NCBI GenBank assembly: GCA_947591155.1
Contig: CANQDA010000003.1
Span: 62,001-126,000 of the forward strand
Length of the DNA: 64,000 nt
Source: an uncultured Lachnospiraceae bacterium
GTDB taxonomy: Bacteria > Bacillota > Clostridia > Lachnospirales > Lachnospiraceae
Reading direction: 5' to 3'
A model generated the notes under the pieces. It was given only the letters and a program-made list of their open reading frames with translations. It was not told where the DNA came from and did not search any database. Of this stretch, positions 1 through 8,759 are shown one piece after another. Within the stretch, counting starts at the first letter, position 1. The number at the start of each line of letters is the position of its first letter. The position numbers were made by a program, and so were the translations under genes.

Positions 1-870
1 AATCTTCTTGCCGAGCAGGCCGGTCGGCTTCACGAGGAGCACCACGATCAGCACCGCAAACACGATCGCATCCGCCAGCTGAGAAGAAATGTACGCCTTG
101 CTCAATATCTCGATCACGCCGAGCACGATCCCGCCGATCATCGCTCCGGGGATCGAACCGATCCCGCCGAACACCGCGGCGACAAACGCCTTAATGCCGG
201 GCATGGAGCCCGTGTACGGGGAGAGCGACGGATACGAGGAGCACAGAAGCACCCCAGCGATCGCCGCCAGACCGGAACCGATCGCGAACGTCAGAGCGAT
301 CGTCCCGTTCACATTGATCCCCATGAGCTGCGCGGCTCCCTTGTCCTCCGAGACGGCGAGCATCGCCTGCCCCGCCTTTGTCTTGTTGATAAATGTTGTC
401 AGCGCGATCATGATCACGATACAGCTCGCGATCGTGACGATCGTCTCCGCAGAAATGTTGAGCGTGCCTCCCGCCAGCTTGAGATCCGGGAACGGAACCA
501 CGGACTGGAAGCTCTTCGGGTTCGGCCCGAAGATCAGGAGCACGACGTTCTGCAGCAGATAGCTGACGCCGATCGCCGTGATCAGCACCGCCAGGGGCGA
601 CGCGGCCCCGCGCAGCGGACGGTAGGCGACCCGCTCGATCACAATTCCCAGCACTGTACATACCACAATCGCCACCAGCACCGCGACCAGCGGATTCGTG
701 CTGTAGCTCAGCACCACCGTGAGCGCCACATAGCCTCCGACCATGATGACGTCGCCGTGCGCGAAATTCAGCATTCTCGCAATGCCGTAAACCATGGTAT
801 AGCCCAATGCGATTATGGCATATACACTGCCGAGACTGATGCCGTTGATCAGATAGGATAATAAACTCAT
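1..870 (-). CDS. livH: Branched-chain amino-acid ABC transporter permease LivH (3' end cut by window)
   Basis: An open frame of 290 codons begins with MSLLSYLINGISLGSVYAI and runs off the left edge without a stop. It is a polytopic membrane protein with the LivH-type N-terminus (GYTMVYGIARMLNFAHGD), the central loop with EDKGAAQLMGIN, and a late KPTGLLGKK stretch typical of the LivH end, so only a few residues should be missing. It would form the membrane channel with LivM and carry leucine, isoleucine, valine or related substrates delivered by the binding protein encoded just upstream. The binding-protein gene is read in the same direction and is separated from livH by a hairpin terminator, which fits lower expression of the permease than of the binding protein. 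Confidence 0.93.
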   Translation of the reverse strand, partial: MSLLSYLINGISLGSVYAIIALGYTMVYGIARMLNFAHGDVIMVGGYVALTVVLSYSTNPLVAVLVAIVVCTVLGIVIERVAYRPLRGAASPLAVLITAIGVSYLLQNVVLLIFGPNPKSFQSVVPFPDLKLAGGTLNISAETIVTIASCIVIMIALTTFINKTKAGQAMLAVSEDKGAAQLMGINVNGTIALTFAIGSGLAAIAGVLLCSSYPSLSPYTGSMPGIKAFVAAVFGGIGSIPGAMIGGIVLGVIEILSKAYISSQLADAIVFAVLIVVLLVKPTGLLGKKI

Positions 871-904
871 ATGTGCACCTCTCAATATATAAACACCTTA
901 TGGC

Positions 905-933
905 AAAAAGGGGGTTGCTGATGTGCAACCCCC
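905..933 (-). terminator. Intrinsic terminator/attenuator between binding-protein gene and livH
   Basis: On the minus strand a perfect 9-bp stem (GGGGGTTGC / GCAACCCCC, 6-nt loop) is followed by five T. It sits between the binding-protein stop and the livH start, so it probably ends most transcripts after the abundant binding protein and lets some read through into the permease. Confidence 0.75.
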
Positions 934-958
934 TGTTGGGTCTCATGAACGCTTTCAC

Positions 959-1104
959 CATGCAAGCCACAGACCGCCCTTACGGGCTATCCGCTCCTTC
1001 AGAGCTCCTGTCTGTGGCTGATATGTGCTTCGCACATTCTCAGCCTTGAAAAGACAGTCCATCGCGAATAAATTCGCATGTCCTGTTTTTCAAGCCTTTG
1101 CATG
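959..1104. repeat. Structured intergenic element with nested inverted repeats
   Basis: This stretch folds on itself at several levels. The outer ends are CATGCAAGCC and GCCTTTGCATGG. Inside are AGCCACAGAC / GTCTGTGGCT, TGTGCTTCGCACA, and CTTGAAAAGACAG / CTGTTTTTCAAG. No reading frame is evident. A second intergenic element near 23.5 kb has a very similar GCCTTTGCATGG end, so it may belong to a dispersed family of small structured repeats. Confidence 0.5.
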
Positions 1105-1119
1105 GCTCAGCTTTGTTAA

Positions 1120-2265
1120 TCACATGCCCTTGTAAGCCCCATCCTCGATCACAACAGCCTTCGGGGACTTGGACGGCTCGCCGTCTGCGGACCAGGTCAT
1201 GCCTGAGCCGGTCAGACCGTCGACCGTGATCTCTGTCATAGCAGCCTTCACTGCATCGCAGATCGCGCTCGGATCCATATCCGGGGTGACGCCCGCCTGC
1301 TCGATCGCAGCCTTCATGATGTAGATTCCGTCATAAGCGTCGGCAGCAAACTGGTTCGGCACCTCGCCGTACTCTTCCTGATACTTCTCAACGAAGTTCT
1401 TCGTCAGGTCGTCCTGTGCGTCCGCGCTGAACGGGGTAAGAAGCATAACGCCCTCAGCCAGAGAGGTATCGAAGCCTTCAACGCCTGTCAGGATGCCGTC
1501 CATGCCGTCCACGCCGAACCACATCGGAGCGTAGTCCATAGCAGCCGCCTGTGTGAATACCAGAGCAGCCTCATTATAATAGAACGGAAGGAATACCAGC
1601 TCTGCGCCCGCATCCTTTGCCTTCTGGATCTGTACCGTAAAGTCGGTCTTGCTGTCCGCAGTGAACGCTTCCTCAGAGACGATCTCGAACGGCTGGTTCT
1701 CCGCCTCTGCCTTGAAGGTCGCATAGATACCGGAAGAATATACGTCGGAGCTGTCGTAGATCGCAGCTACCTTCTCCGCCAGACCGTGCTCGCCGATGTA
1801 CTGAGCGGAAGCCGTACCCTGAGACGGATCGGAGAAGCATACGCGGAACGCGTTGTCGCCGGCCGTGATACAGTCAACCGCGGAACCTGACGGAGTGAGC
1901 AGGAACATGTTGTCGTTCGCAGCCTCTGCCTCAACCGCGATACACGGAGCGGAAGTAACGCTTCCGAGCAGCATCTGCATGCCCCAGTCCTTCAGGGTGT
2001 TGTATGCGTTCACCGACTTCTCTGCGTCGTGCTCGTCATCCTGCGGGTTGAACTCAAGCTGTACGCCGTTCACGCCGCCCGCCTCGTTGATCTCGTCAAC
2101 CGCGATCTGAGCGCCGTTCATAACACCCATGCCGTAGGCCGCAGCCGCGCCGGTCATCGGGCCGATGCCGCCGATCTTGAAGGTCTCACCGTCCGCCATG
2201 GCAACCGTGGAAACCATCATAGCAGCCACACAGACAGCACTTGCAAGTTTCACAAATTTTTTCAT
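1120..2265 (-). CDS. livJ: Branched-chain amino-acid ABC transporter substrate-binding protein
   Basis: 381 aa. An N-terminal signal peptide (MKKFVKLASAV..., likely cleavage after AMA near residue 24) is followed by a type I periplasmic-binding fold of the Leu/Ile/Val family: FKIGGIGPMTGAAAAYG, the region around LLGSVTSAPC, and ...FAADAYDGIYIMKAAIEQAG near the end. It should capture branched-chain amino acids outside the membrane and hand them to LivHMGF; livH lies directly downstream. AGGAGG stands 8 nt before the ATG. There is no convincing lipobox: the only Cys in the signal peptide follows Val. In a one-membrane cell that leaves open how the protein stays attached. The substrate is inferred from family only. 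Confidence 0.9.
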   Translation of the reverse strand: MKKFVKLASAVCVAAMMVSTVAMADGETFKIGGIGPMTGAAAAYGMGVMNGAQIAVDEINEAGGVNGVQLEFNPQDDEHDAEKSVNAYNTLKDWGMQMLLGSVTSAPCIAVEAEAANDNMFLLTPSGSAVDCITAGDNAFRVCFSDPSQGTASAQYIGEHGLAEKVAAIYDSSDVYSSGIYATFKAEAENQPFEIVSEEAFTADSKTDFTVQIQKAKDAGAELVFLPFYYNEAALVFTQAAAMDYAPMWFGVDGMDGILTGVEGFDTSLAEGVMLLTPFSADAQDDLTKNFVEKYQEEYGEVPNQFAADAYDGIYIMKAAIEQAGVTPDMDPSAICDAVKAAMTEITVDGLTGSGMTWSADGEPSKSPKAVVIEDGAYKGM

Positions 2266-2500
2266 AATATCTACCTCCTCTTTCTTTTCGCGCGGCCTGT
2301 CCGAAAAAAGCCGCGCTCATACTGCAAATCATACTCAGTTCACACAAATTTGTCAAGAAGTTTCGCACATTTCGCGGATACATCTGTCCGTGTTACGCGG
2401 ATTTTTAGAATTTTCCGCAACTTTCCATGGTGATCGTACCCCGGCAGACATTTCCTCTGTCCCGCCAATACGCGAAAATCATCTCGCAGAACATCTTCTT

Positions 2501-3940
2501 TTAATATGCCTTGCCCCAGTAAACCATCGTCTTCGCCGGCTTTCCGCAGAAAACGCAGGTGTCCGCGAGTTTCTCCTGCTTAAACGGCATGCAGCGGGAG
2601 GTCACGCCGATCTCCTCCTTGATCGCCTCCTCGCACTCCTGACAGCCGCACCACATTGCCTTGATGAAGCCCGGCTTGTTGTCCGCGATGTCCTTGAATT
2701 CTTCCTTCGTCACCGCCGTGTAGGTGTGCGAGTCGCGATGCGCCGTGGCGCGAGCGAGCATCTCGCTCTGCATGGTCTCCAGCACCTCCGCCGCTTTCTG
2801 CGGAAGCTCCGCGATAGCGGCCGTGATCTTCTCCCTGGTGTCGCGGCGCACGATCACCGCCTGACCTGCCTCGATATCCTTCGGTCCGAGCTCGATGCGC
2901 AGCGGGATCCCGCGCATCTCCTGCTCGGAGAATTTCCAGCCCGGACTCTTCTCCGTGTCGTCGAGCTTCACGCGAAGCCCCGCCGCCGCGAGCGCCGCTT
3001 TTACCTCGTTTGCTTTGTCGAGCACGCCCTCCTGCTGCTGGCGGATCGGGATCACCATCACCTGTGTCGGGGCGATCCTCGGCGGAAGCACCAGCCCGCT
3101 GTTGTCGCCGTGTACCATGATGATCGCGCCGATGATGCGCGTGGAGAGTCCCCAGGACGTCTGATGTACGTATTTCAGGGTATTGTCCTTGTCCGTGAAC
3201 TGGATCTCAAACGCCTTCGCGAAGCCGTCGCCGAAGTTGTGGCTCGTGCCGGACTGCAGCGCCTTGCCGTCGTGCATCAGCGCCTCGATCGTATAAGTCG
3301 CCTCCGCCCCCGCGAATTTCTCCTTGTCGGTCTTGCGGCCGCGGATCACCGGGATCGCCAGCACCTCCTCGCAGAAGTCCGCGTATACGTTCAACATCTG
3401 CTGTGTGCGCTCCTCGGCCTCCTCGGCGGTCGCGTGTGCCGTGTGCCCCTCCTGCCACAAGAATTCCCTTGAGCGCAGGAACGGCCGCGTCGTCTTCTCC
3501 CAGCGCACCACGGAACACCACTGGTTGTATACCTTCGGCAGATCGCGGTAGGAATGCACGTCGTTCGCGTAAAAATCGCAGAACAGCGTCTCCGAGGTCG
3601 GACGCACGCACATGCGCTCCTGCAGCGGCTCAAGTCCGCCGTGCGTCACCCAGGCCACCTCCGGAGCAAAGCCCTCCACGTGATCCTTCTCCTTCTGAAG
3701 CAGGCTCTCCGGAATGAAGATCGGCAGATACACGTTCTCCACGCCCGTCTCCTTAAATCTGCGGTCCAGCTCATGCTGAATGTTTTCCCACAGCGCGTAC
3801 CCGGCCGGCTTGATCACCATGCAGCCCTTGACGCTGGTGTAGTCGATGAGTTCCGCCTTCTTGACGATGTCCGTATACCACTGCGCGAAATCCTCCTCCA
3901 TGGAAGTGATTGCTTCCACAAGCTTCTTTTCCTTCGCCAT
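2501..3940 (-). CDS. proS: Prolyl-tRNA synthetase, archaeal/eukaryote-like type 3
   Basis: 479 aa, the usual size of the short ProS type that lacks the bacterial editing insertion. Class II synthetase motifs are visible: TSE at residues 115-117, motif 2 from about 143 to 166 ([20 protein letters not shown]), and the [20 protein letters not shown] segment of motif 3. The C-terminal part has a cysteine cluster (CGCQEC... and CVFCGKPA) consistent with a structural zinc site. The enzyme charges tRNA-Pro with proline in the cytoplasm. The ATG has AGGAGG 8 nt upstream and is preceded by a T-box leader with its own promoter, so expression should rise when tRNA-Pro is uncharged. ProS type assignment is firm. 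Confidence 0.97.
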   Translation of the reverse strand: MAKEKKLVEAITSMEEDFAQWYTDIVKKAELIDYTSVKGCMVIKPAGYALWENIQHELDRRFKETGVENVYLPIFIPESLLQKEKDHVEGFAPEVAWVTHGGLEPLQERMCVRPTSETLFCDFYANDVHSYRDLPKVYNQWCSVVRWEKTTRPFLRSREFLWQEGHTAHATAEEAEERTQQMLNVYADFCEEVLAIPVIRGRKTDKEKFAGAEATYTIEALMHDGKALQSGTSHNFGDGFAKAFEIQFTDKDNTLKYVHQTSWGLSTRIIGAIIMVHGDNSGLVLPPRIAPTQVMVIPIRQQQEGVLDKANEVKAALAAAGLRVKLDDTEKSPGWKFSEQEMRGIPLRIELGPKDIEAGQAVIVRRDTREKITAAIAELPQKAAEVLETMQSEMLARATAHRDSHTYTAVTKEEFKDIADNKPGFIKAMWCGCQECEEAIKEEIGVTSRCMPFKQEKLADTCVFCGKPAKTMVYWGKAY

Positions 3941-3960
3941 CGTATTTTCCTCCTAAAATA

Positions 3961-4184
3961 AAGTTTACGCCGGCCTTCTGATCCCGCAAGGGACCGGAAT
4001 ACCGGCGGTACCACCCTCATTGACAGTCTGCACTGTCCTCTCTTCTCCCGTTAACGCCGAAATACGCCGCGGTTTCCCGCGAAAGCTCCAAAGCCGGTTC
4101 ATCCCCGCCGCCTGAGACCTCGCACCGTCCGGTCCCTCTCTGAGAAGTGCTCTGAGACTACTAATCTTCTTCATAGCTTGATTA
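3961..4184 (-). promoter_or_regulatory. T-box leader of proS (proline-responsive)
   Basis: Read on the minus strand, the leader contains the near-invariant T-box core GAGGGTGGTACCGCC at about 4003-4017, complementary to the tRNA acceptor end. It is followed by a large competing stem (roughly 3969-4007) just before the proS ribosome binding site. A candidate specifier triplet CCG (Pro) follows GAA at 4095-4097 in the 3' side of stem I. The downstream helix is not followed by a clean T run (TAAACTTTATTTT), so regulation may be partly at the level of ribosome access. Class is secure from the core motif; specifier position is tentative. Confidence 0.85.
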
Positions 4185-4190
4185 CTGCTT

Positions 4191-4220
4191 ATTTTATGCA
4201 TACTGCTCACCTTTTGTCAA
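4191..4220 (-). promoter_or_regulatory. Promoter of the proS T-box transcript
   Basis: TTGACA and TAAAAT are separated by 18 bp on the minus strand, placing the start of transcription near 4184, directly upstream of the T-box fold. Confidence 0.7.
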
Positions 4221-4281
4221 GCAGGAATCACAGCAAAACTCAACATAAAAATATTTTTCCTATCAGTTTTCATAAAGCGGG

Positions 4282-4310
4282 GTGCAAACCCTGTTCTTTT
4301 TTGCTATAAT
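4282..4310 (+). promoter_or_regulatory. Probable promoter of the NrdG-like gene
   Basis: A perfect TATAAT at 4305-4310 lies 39 nt before the start codon. The matching -35 (GTGCAA at 17-bp spacing) is weak. Confidence 0.5.
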
Positions 4311-4348
4311 CAATTACAGGCAAACGCGAACACTACTTGGAGGACATC

Positions 4349-5149
4349 ATGAAAATTCTCGGACTGCAAAAACTGACCCTTCTGGATTTCCCTGGGCGCG
4401 TGGCCGCGATCGTGTTTACGGGCGGCTGCAATTTCCGCTGCCCGTTCTGCCAGAACAGCTCCCTCGTGCTCTCGCCGCAGGGCATGCCGGGGATCAGCGA
4501 GGAGGAATTCCGGCAATTTCTGCGCAGGAGACAAGGGCTTCTGGATGGCATCTGCGTGACCGGCGGCGAGCCGACGCTGCACGCCGATCTCCCGGATTTT
4601 CTGACTTCCATTAAGGACGCCGGCTATCTCGTCAAGCTCGACACGAACGGCACGAATCCGGACATGCTGGAGTCTCTTCTGTCGGATGGGCTCCTCGACT
4701 ATGTCGCGATGGACGTCAAAGCCGGACCGAAGAATTACGCGCAGGTGTGCGGACTGGAATTTCTGGAAAACAACTCTAATCTGCCTCTGCGACAAAATCA
4801 CGACGGCCAGAAGACATTGATCACGCCGATCAAAAGTGATGCCCTGATATCAAACACAGGAAAACGTCTCCTCGAAAACGTGCGCCGCTCCGTCGACCTT
4901 TTAAAGAATTCCGGCATCGAATACGAGTTCCGCACGACGGTCGTGAAAGGACTGCACAGCGCGCAGGATTTCGAGGAGATCGCCTCGTGGCTTACCGGCT
5001 GCCGCGCCTATTTCCTGCAGGCCTTCCGGGATTGCCCGGAGGTGCTTCTCGAGGATCATCCGTTCTCCGCGTTTTCAGACGAAGAAATGAAAGCTTTTCT
5101 GACAATCGTACAAAAAAAGATCCCTCAGGCTGCCCTGAGGGGATTGTGA
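4349..5149 (+). CDS. nrdG: Anaerobic ribonucleoside-triphosphate reductase activating protein, radical SAM
   Basis: 266 aa from the ATG at 4349, which has GGAGG five nt upstream. The radical-SAM cluster motif is at Cys27, Cys31 and Cys34 (GGCNFRCPFC), preceded by the family hallmark LTLLDFPG. GEPTLH follows as the SAM-binding GGE-type motif. Proteins of this NrdG2-like group generate a glycyl radical on the anaerobic ribonucleotide reductase NrdD using S-adenosylmethionine and a 4Fe-4S cluster. No nrdD is present in the window, so the partner must be elsewhere, and a different glycyl-radical client cannot be excluded. It is a single-gene unit with its own promoter and a strong terminator behind it, opposite in direction to its neighbours. 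Confidence 0.85.
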   Translation: MKILGLQKLTLLDFPGRVAAIVFTGGCNFRCPFCQNSSLVLSPQGMPGISEEEFRQFLRRRQGLLDGICVTGGEPTLHADLPDFLTSIKDAGYLVKLDTNGTNPDMLESLLSDGLLDYVAMDVKAGPKNYAQVCGLEFLENNSNLPLRQNHDGQKTLITPIKSDALISNTGKRLLENVRRSVDLLKNSGIEYEFRTTVVKGLHSAQDFEEIASWLTGCRAYFLQAFRDCPEVLLEDHPFSAFSDEEMKAFLTIVQKKIPQAALRGL

Positions 5150-5168
5150 ATCGATATTTTCCGATACC

Positions 5169-5216
5169 GCCGCCGGAACAGTGTCTGTATCCCGGCGGCT
5201 TGCTCTCTTTTTGTAT
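5169..5216 (+). terminator. Terminator of the NrdG-like gene
   Basis: The stem GCCGCCGG (5169-5176) / CCGGCGGC (5192-5199) is followed by TTGCTCTCTTTTTG, 20 nt after the stop codon. Confidence 0.8.
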
Positions 5217-5254
5217 TTTTGTATTACTTTGTTTTCTGTACGATCCCATGATTT

Positions 5255-6718
5255 TTATTTCTGCCGCAGCGCACGGCACCAGTAGCCGAAAGTCTGGCCA
5301 CCGTCGCGGGACCCCGATTTCCTGAACTGTTCAAATCCGAACATCTGTGCCATATATTCTTCCTGCGGGTTATCGATCCCGGGCACTCCTAATATGTATG
5401 TTCCGTCCCCGGCTCTTCCCAGAAGCAAATGCCGGTACTGATAAAACCCGTGTTGCAGGAAACTACTACGCCCAACCTGCCAGTTCTCCTGTTGCAGGCG
5501 AGCAATGTCGCACGGCAGAATCATCACACAACTCCCGATCTCTGAGTCGGCAAACGGCTGAAACGCGGCTCTTTTCTGAAACAATTCCTCTATGACTGCT
5601 CTCCCTCGTTCCGTCATCCCGGTCACTGCGTTCTCTTCTGCCTCACGTTCCTTTGTCTCACTTTCCTCAGGCTTGGCTTCGCACGCCTCGTTTTGTTCCA
5701 CTGCGTTCTCCTGTGTCCCACTTTCCTCTGGCTTAGCTTCGCACACCTCGTTTTGCTCCACTGCGTTCTCCTGTGTCCCACTTTCCTCTGGCTTAGCTTC
5801 ACTCGCCTTGTTTTGTTCTAATCCGTTCTCCTCCGCCTCGCATTCCTCTGCTTCGACTCTCTCTTTCTCATCCGGCGGCACGCCTATACCAGACTCTGTT
5901 TTCACGGCTTTAACTGGCAGCGCATCCTCCGGCTCAGACGGCATATCTTCCATTTTATTTGCAGATTCTATCGGCGTATTCTCCGGTCCGGCTTCATCCG
6001 CCTCAGTTTCTGTTCTCTCATCTTCCGTGGGCAAGTCTTCTTCGGGCTGCACCTCCGCGGCTTCGACCTCCGGCATTTCTTTCGGCTCCTGCAGTACAGA
6101 TTCCGATTTCTCTGAATCTTCCGCTTCTTCATTCCCGCGCTCGCGTTCTTCCTCCGATGCTCCGGCTTTCAACGCTTCCGTCTCCGATGCTTCGGTTTCC
6201 AACGTTTCCCTCTCCGATGCTTCGGTTTCCAACGCTTCCCTCTCCGCTGCTTCGGTTTCCAACGCTTCCCTCTCCGCTGCTTCGGTTTCCAACGTTTCTC
6301 TCTCCGATGCTTCGGTTTCCAACGCTTCCGCCTCGGTCAACAGCCGACCCGCATCGACCTCTTCTCCATCCCAGGCCGTGGCAAACTGCCGCCCATCGCT
6401 GCTCTGGATCCAGATGCCCGACAATTCCTCCAACCTGCGTTTTCCTTCTCCGATCAGCGCGTCATCCCGAAACGCCCATTCTTCCGCAATTTGCTGTACC
6501 GGCCGGATCGTCCCGAGCGGCAGTCCGAGTAAATGATCCGCCTCTCTCAAAAACCCGTACACCTGAATCGGCGGCGCAGGACAGACTCCGACTGTAAGCC
6601 GAAGAAAAAATCTCCACAGCCCGTTCCGCAGTTCAACCTTTGCAAATCCCGCGTTCCCCTGTTTCTTTCCGTCTATGTACTCATAAAAATAGGCGATAAA
6701 CCGTCTGTACTCCGACAT
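5255..6718 (-). CDS. Unknown protein with DUF6128-like ends and long Glu-rich tandem repeats
   Basis: 487 aa, no signal peptide. The conserved ends, about residues 1-120 (MSEYRRFIAYFYEYIDGKK...) and the last ~100 (FADSEIGSCVMILPCDIA ... FGYWCRALRQK), resemble the DUF6128-type proteins common in Lachnospiraceae; I give that name from memory of the family and with moderate confidence. Between them lies a very acidic low-complexity stretch built from a 10-aa repeat (AEREALETEA and variants) and a 20-aa repeat around KPEESGTQENAVEQNE. The central part is probably unstructured and variable in length between strains. Function is unknown. An AAGGA sequence stands about 11 nt before the ATG. A bidirectional-looking hairpin region separates it from the acyl-carrier operon upstream. 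Confidence 0.7.
   Translation of the reverse strand: MSEYRRFIAYFYEYIDGKKQGNAGFAKVELRNGLWRFFLRLTVGVCPAPPIQVYGFLREADHLLGLPLGTIRPVQQIAEEWAFRDDALIGEGKRRLEELSGIWIQSSDGRQFATAWDGEEVDAGRLLTEAEALETEASERETLETEAAEREALETEAAEREALETEASERETLETEASETEALKAGASEEERERGNEEAEDSEKSESVLQEPKEMPEVEAAEVQPEEDLPTEDERTETEADEAGPENTPIESANKMEDMPSEPEDALPVKAVKTESGIGVPPDEKERVEAEECEAEENGLEQNKASEAKPEESGTQENAVEQNEVCEAKPEESGTQENAVEQNEACEAKPEESETKEREAEENAVTGMTERGRAVIEELFQKRAAFQPFADSEIGSCVMILPCDIARLQQENWQVGRSSFLQHGFYQYRHLLLGRAGDGTYILGVPGIDNPQEEYMAQMFGFEQFRKSGSRDGGQTFGYWCRALRQK
5636..5822 (-). repeat. 60-bp coding tandem repeat, three copies
   Basis: Three near-identical 60-bp units encode the 20-aa repeat centred on KPEESGTQENAVEQNE inside the DUF6128-like gene. 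The first two units differ at only one or two positions; the third has drifted. Confidence 0.85.
6171..6335 (-). repeat. 30-bp coding minisatellite, five to six copies
   Basis: Units of 30 bp (core TGCTTCGGTTTCCAACG on the plus strand) encode decapeptides such as REALETEAAE. Units differ mainly at GAT/GCT and CGT/CGC positions, as expected for a young, length-variable array. Confidence 0.85.
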
Positions 6719-6823
6719 TCGTACTCACATCCTTCCATATATAGCCTATGCAGGGCTTTCTATGAATAGAACAGGAAACGCGCCGGGATCTTATTCGGCA
6801 AGACAGGATATCCCGGCGAGATG

Positions 6824-6884
6824 AAAAAAACTGCCGCGAAATATCATACGCCTCATACCGTAGCATACAATATTCCGCGGCAGT
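6824..6884 (-). terminator. Terminator downstream of the acyl carrier protein gene
   Basis: On the minus strand ACTGCCGCG pairs with CGCGGCAGT (6830-6838 with 6876-6884), with further pairing inside, and is followed by seven T. A second perfect 9-bp hairpin (CGCCGGGAT / ATCCCGGCG, 6781-6818) lies just beyond. Together they close the operon that runs down from 15.5 kb. Confidence 0.8.
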
Positions 6885-6913
6885 TGCCACGCTGTTTCTC
6901 AGAAGGGCTGTCC

Positions 6914-7156
6914 TCAGCCCTCTTCCTGCATCCTCGTCACCAGCTCCACCATCGCGTCGGCGGAATTGAAATTCTCCGGAAGCAGATCGTCTACATTGAT
7001 CTCTACACCGAAATTGTCGTTCAGCTCGCCCACCAACGACACAATATCAAACGAATCCAGTACGCCGTCGTCGATCAGCGCCGTCTCCTTCGCAAAATCC
7101 ACATCCGGCCTCAGTTCCTCAAGGATTTTCATCACCTGTTCTTTCATGTCATTCAT
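6914..7156 (-). CDS. Acyl carrier protein, dedicated type
   Basis: 80 aa from ATG 7156 (77 aa if the second ATG at 7147 is used; the purine-rich GGAAGGG sits against the first ATG and 9 nt before the second). The four-helix carrier fold is clear, with the phosphopantetheine serine in LDSFDIV (canonical DSL motif) near residue 37. It is short, acidic and differs from a typical fatty-acid AcpP (no GADSLD). It is the last gene of the run that contains an MBOAT acyltransferase and SGNH partner, so I infer that it carries the acyl group for an envelope modification, as DltC does for D-alanine. No fatty-acid genes are near. The acyl group and the loading enzyme are not evident. Confidence 0.85.
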   Translation of the reverse strand: MNDMKEQVMKILEELRPDVDFAKETALIDDGVLDSFDIVSLVGELNDNFGVEINVDDLLPENFNSADAMVELVTRMQEEG

Positions 7157-7178
7157 CCCTTCCTTTTCTTTTTCCTTT

Positions 7179-8759
7179 TTATTGAGTTTGTTCCTTGTTC
7201 GGCGTCTCGCCGCTGTTGTGCGGGTTCGCGTCGGGCTTCTCCTGCTGCCCGGCTTCTTCAGGCTGCGACATAAGATGTGGAATCCCGAACCAAAACTCCA
7301 CGCCATGCTCCCTGTTCTCCAGGCCGCACGCGCCGCCGTGCTGCGACACAATACTCTTCACGATGTAAAGTCCCAGACCGGTTCCTTCATCGTGCTCCCT
7401 GCCGATTGCGTCGCCCTGATAAAAGCTGTCCCAGATCCGGTCCATATCCTTGCCGACGATCTGCTCCCCGTCGTTGTACACGGAGAAGAGAACATAGCTG
7501 CCGTTTAAGCTGACCGCGGCGCGCACCTGACTGCCCTCCGGCGCGTACCGATAGGCGTTCATCAGAAAATTGCTGACCGCCCTGCGCAGATTCTCCGGGT
7601 TCCCGTTCACAAGACAATCCGATGTCTGTGTATACTCCGCCTGAATCCCTCTCTTCTCAAACAGCGGAAGGAAATCCTGAAACGCAGTCTTCGCCACAGA
7701 GCCGAGATCCATGCGCTCCATCGGGAACAGCTCAAGCCCTTCCTCCACGGAAAAGATCTGCAGCATACTCGATACCATCTCGTTCATTCGCTGGACCTCT
7801 TCCATCGCGGAGTCGCAGTACTGCTGCCGCTTTTCGGCGTCTTGTGCCATGGACAGCAGCTCCATCTGTCCCGACATGATCGCCAGCGGCGTCTTCAGCT
7901 CGTGAGATACGTTGTTCACAAAGCGTTTCCTGTGCTGTTCGAGCTCCGCTCTGCGCTGGTTATCCTGCTGCAGAAGCCGGTTGTATGTCTCCAGATCCTG
8001 CACGTAACTCTGAATCTGACCCGACATCTCGTTGATGCTCGCGCCGAGCTCATTGAGCTCCCGGTATTTGGTCGTCTCGGAGGCCTTTTCCGAAAAGTCC
8101 TTGTCCGCAATCTTCTGCGCCACCCGGGCGGCGTCTCCGACTGATCTGCCGATCTCGCGCGAGAGCATACGGACACACACAGTCCCGAAGACCAAAAACA
8201 GTGCAATCACAAGAAAAAGGACACGTCTCGCGTAAGCCGTGCTCCTGTTGATCACAAACGAGGACTGTATGATCTGGATATAGAACGTATCGTCGCCCTG
8301 CACGCGGATCCCGCGAAGGACCACTCTCCCTCCGTTCGCCTTGCCCTCGTACTCCGCTTTGGCGTTCTCCTGATATCGCTCCATTCTCCGCCGCGTCTGT
8401 TCCTCATCCAGAGTGTTCACGCCAGTCTGCGAGGACTTGTTCGTCGCATAGAGCAGCTTAAACTCCCCGTCACGGATGCGGAATCTGAGGTTGTTATTCT
8501 CATAGGGCTCCAGAAGACTGTCAGAAGGCTCCTCCCACTCGTCCTCTGACGCAAGCTCCTTGATCCGGTTTTCCTCTTCGCACAGCGCCGGGATGTCCTC
8601 CTGCAAAAGCAGCTCGTACACCTCATCCAGCATCTTGCACTGCTCCCGGATAAAGAAATGCCTTGTCACGCCGGAATAGAGAATCCCGACACCGCCCGAT
8701 ACCGCTGTGAGCAGCAGCACCAGAATGACGAGCAAGCGTCCGCTAATTGTCTTCATCAT
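7179..8759 (-). CDS. Sensor histidine kinase with HAMP domain
   Basis: 526 aa. There are two membrane segments, about residues 8-30 and 179-198, with a ~150-residue extracellular sensor between them. A HAMP linker (about 199-252), coiled coil, HisKA with phospho-acceptor His286 (FVNNVSHELKTPLA), N-box Asn near 397-402 and a G2 box at 459-465 (GTGLGLY) follow. A short hydrophilic tail ends with KEQTQ. It autophosphorylates on His286 and passes the phosphate to the regulator whose gene overlaps its start by 17 bp. Position between the formyltransferase and the carrier protein suggests it senses envelope state or the product of the operon. All catalytic residues appear intact. Confidence 0.95.
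   Translation of the reverse strand: MMKTISGRLLVILVLLLTAVSGGVGILYSGVTRHFFIREQCKMLDEVYELLLQEDIPALCEEENRIKELASEDEWEEPSDSLLEPYENNNLRFRIRDGEFKLLYATNKSSQTGVNTLDEEQTRRRMERYQENAKAEYEGKANGGRVVLRGIRVQGDDTFYIQIIQSSFVINRSTAYARRVLFLVIALFLVFGTVCVRMLSREIGRSVGDAARVAQKIADKDFSEKASETTKYRELNELGASINEMSGQIQSYVQDLETYNRLLQQDNQRRAELEQHRKRFVNNVSHELKTPLAIMSGQMELLSMAQDAEKRQQYCDSAMEEVQRMNEMVSSMLQIFSVEEGLELFPMERMDLGSVAKTAFQDFLPLFEKRGIQAEYTQTSDCLVNGNPENLRRAVSNFLMNAYRYAPEGSQVRAAVSLNGSYVLFSVYNDGEQIVGKDMDRIWDSFYQGDAIGREHDEGTGLGLYIVKSIVSQHGGACGLENREHGVEFWFGIPHLMSQPEEAGQQEKPDANPHNSGETPNKEQTQ

Noticed and set aside
2165..3472. 435-codon plus-strand frame opposite proS
   Set aside because: It is antisense to a certain gene in GC-rich DNA, has no ribosome binding site and is full of Arg/His/Leu composition typical of a shadow frame.
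6171..6335. Possible CRISPR array in the 30-bp repeats
   Set aside because: Units are contiguous without spacers and lie in a coding frame; it is a minisatellite.
6914..7156. Fatty-acid acyl carrier protein
   Set aside because: Sequence around the serine and absence of fab genes argue against it; the operon context is acyl transfer to the envelope.
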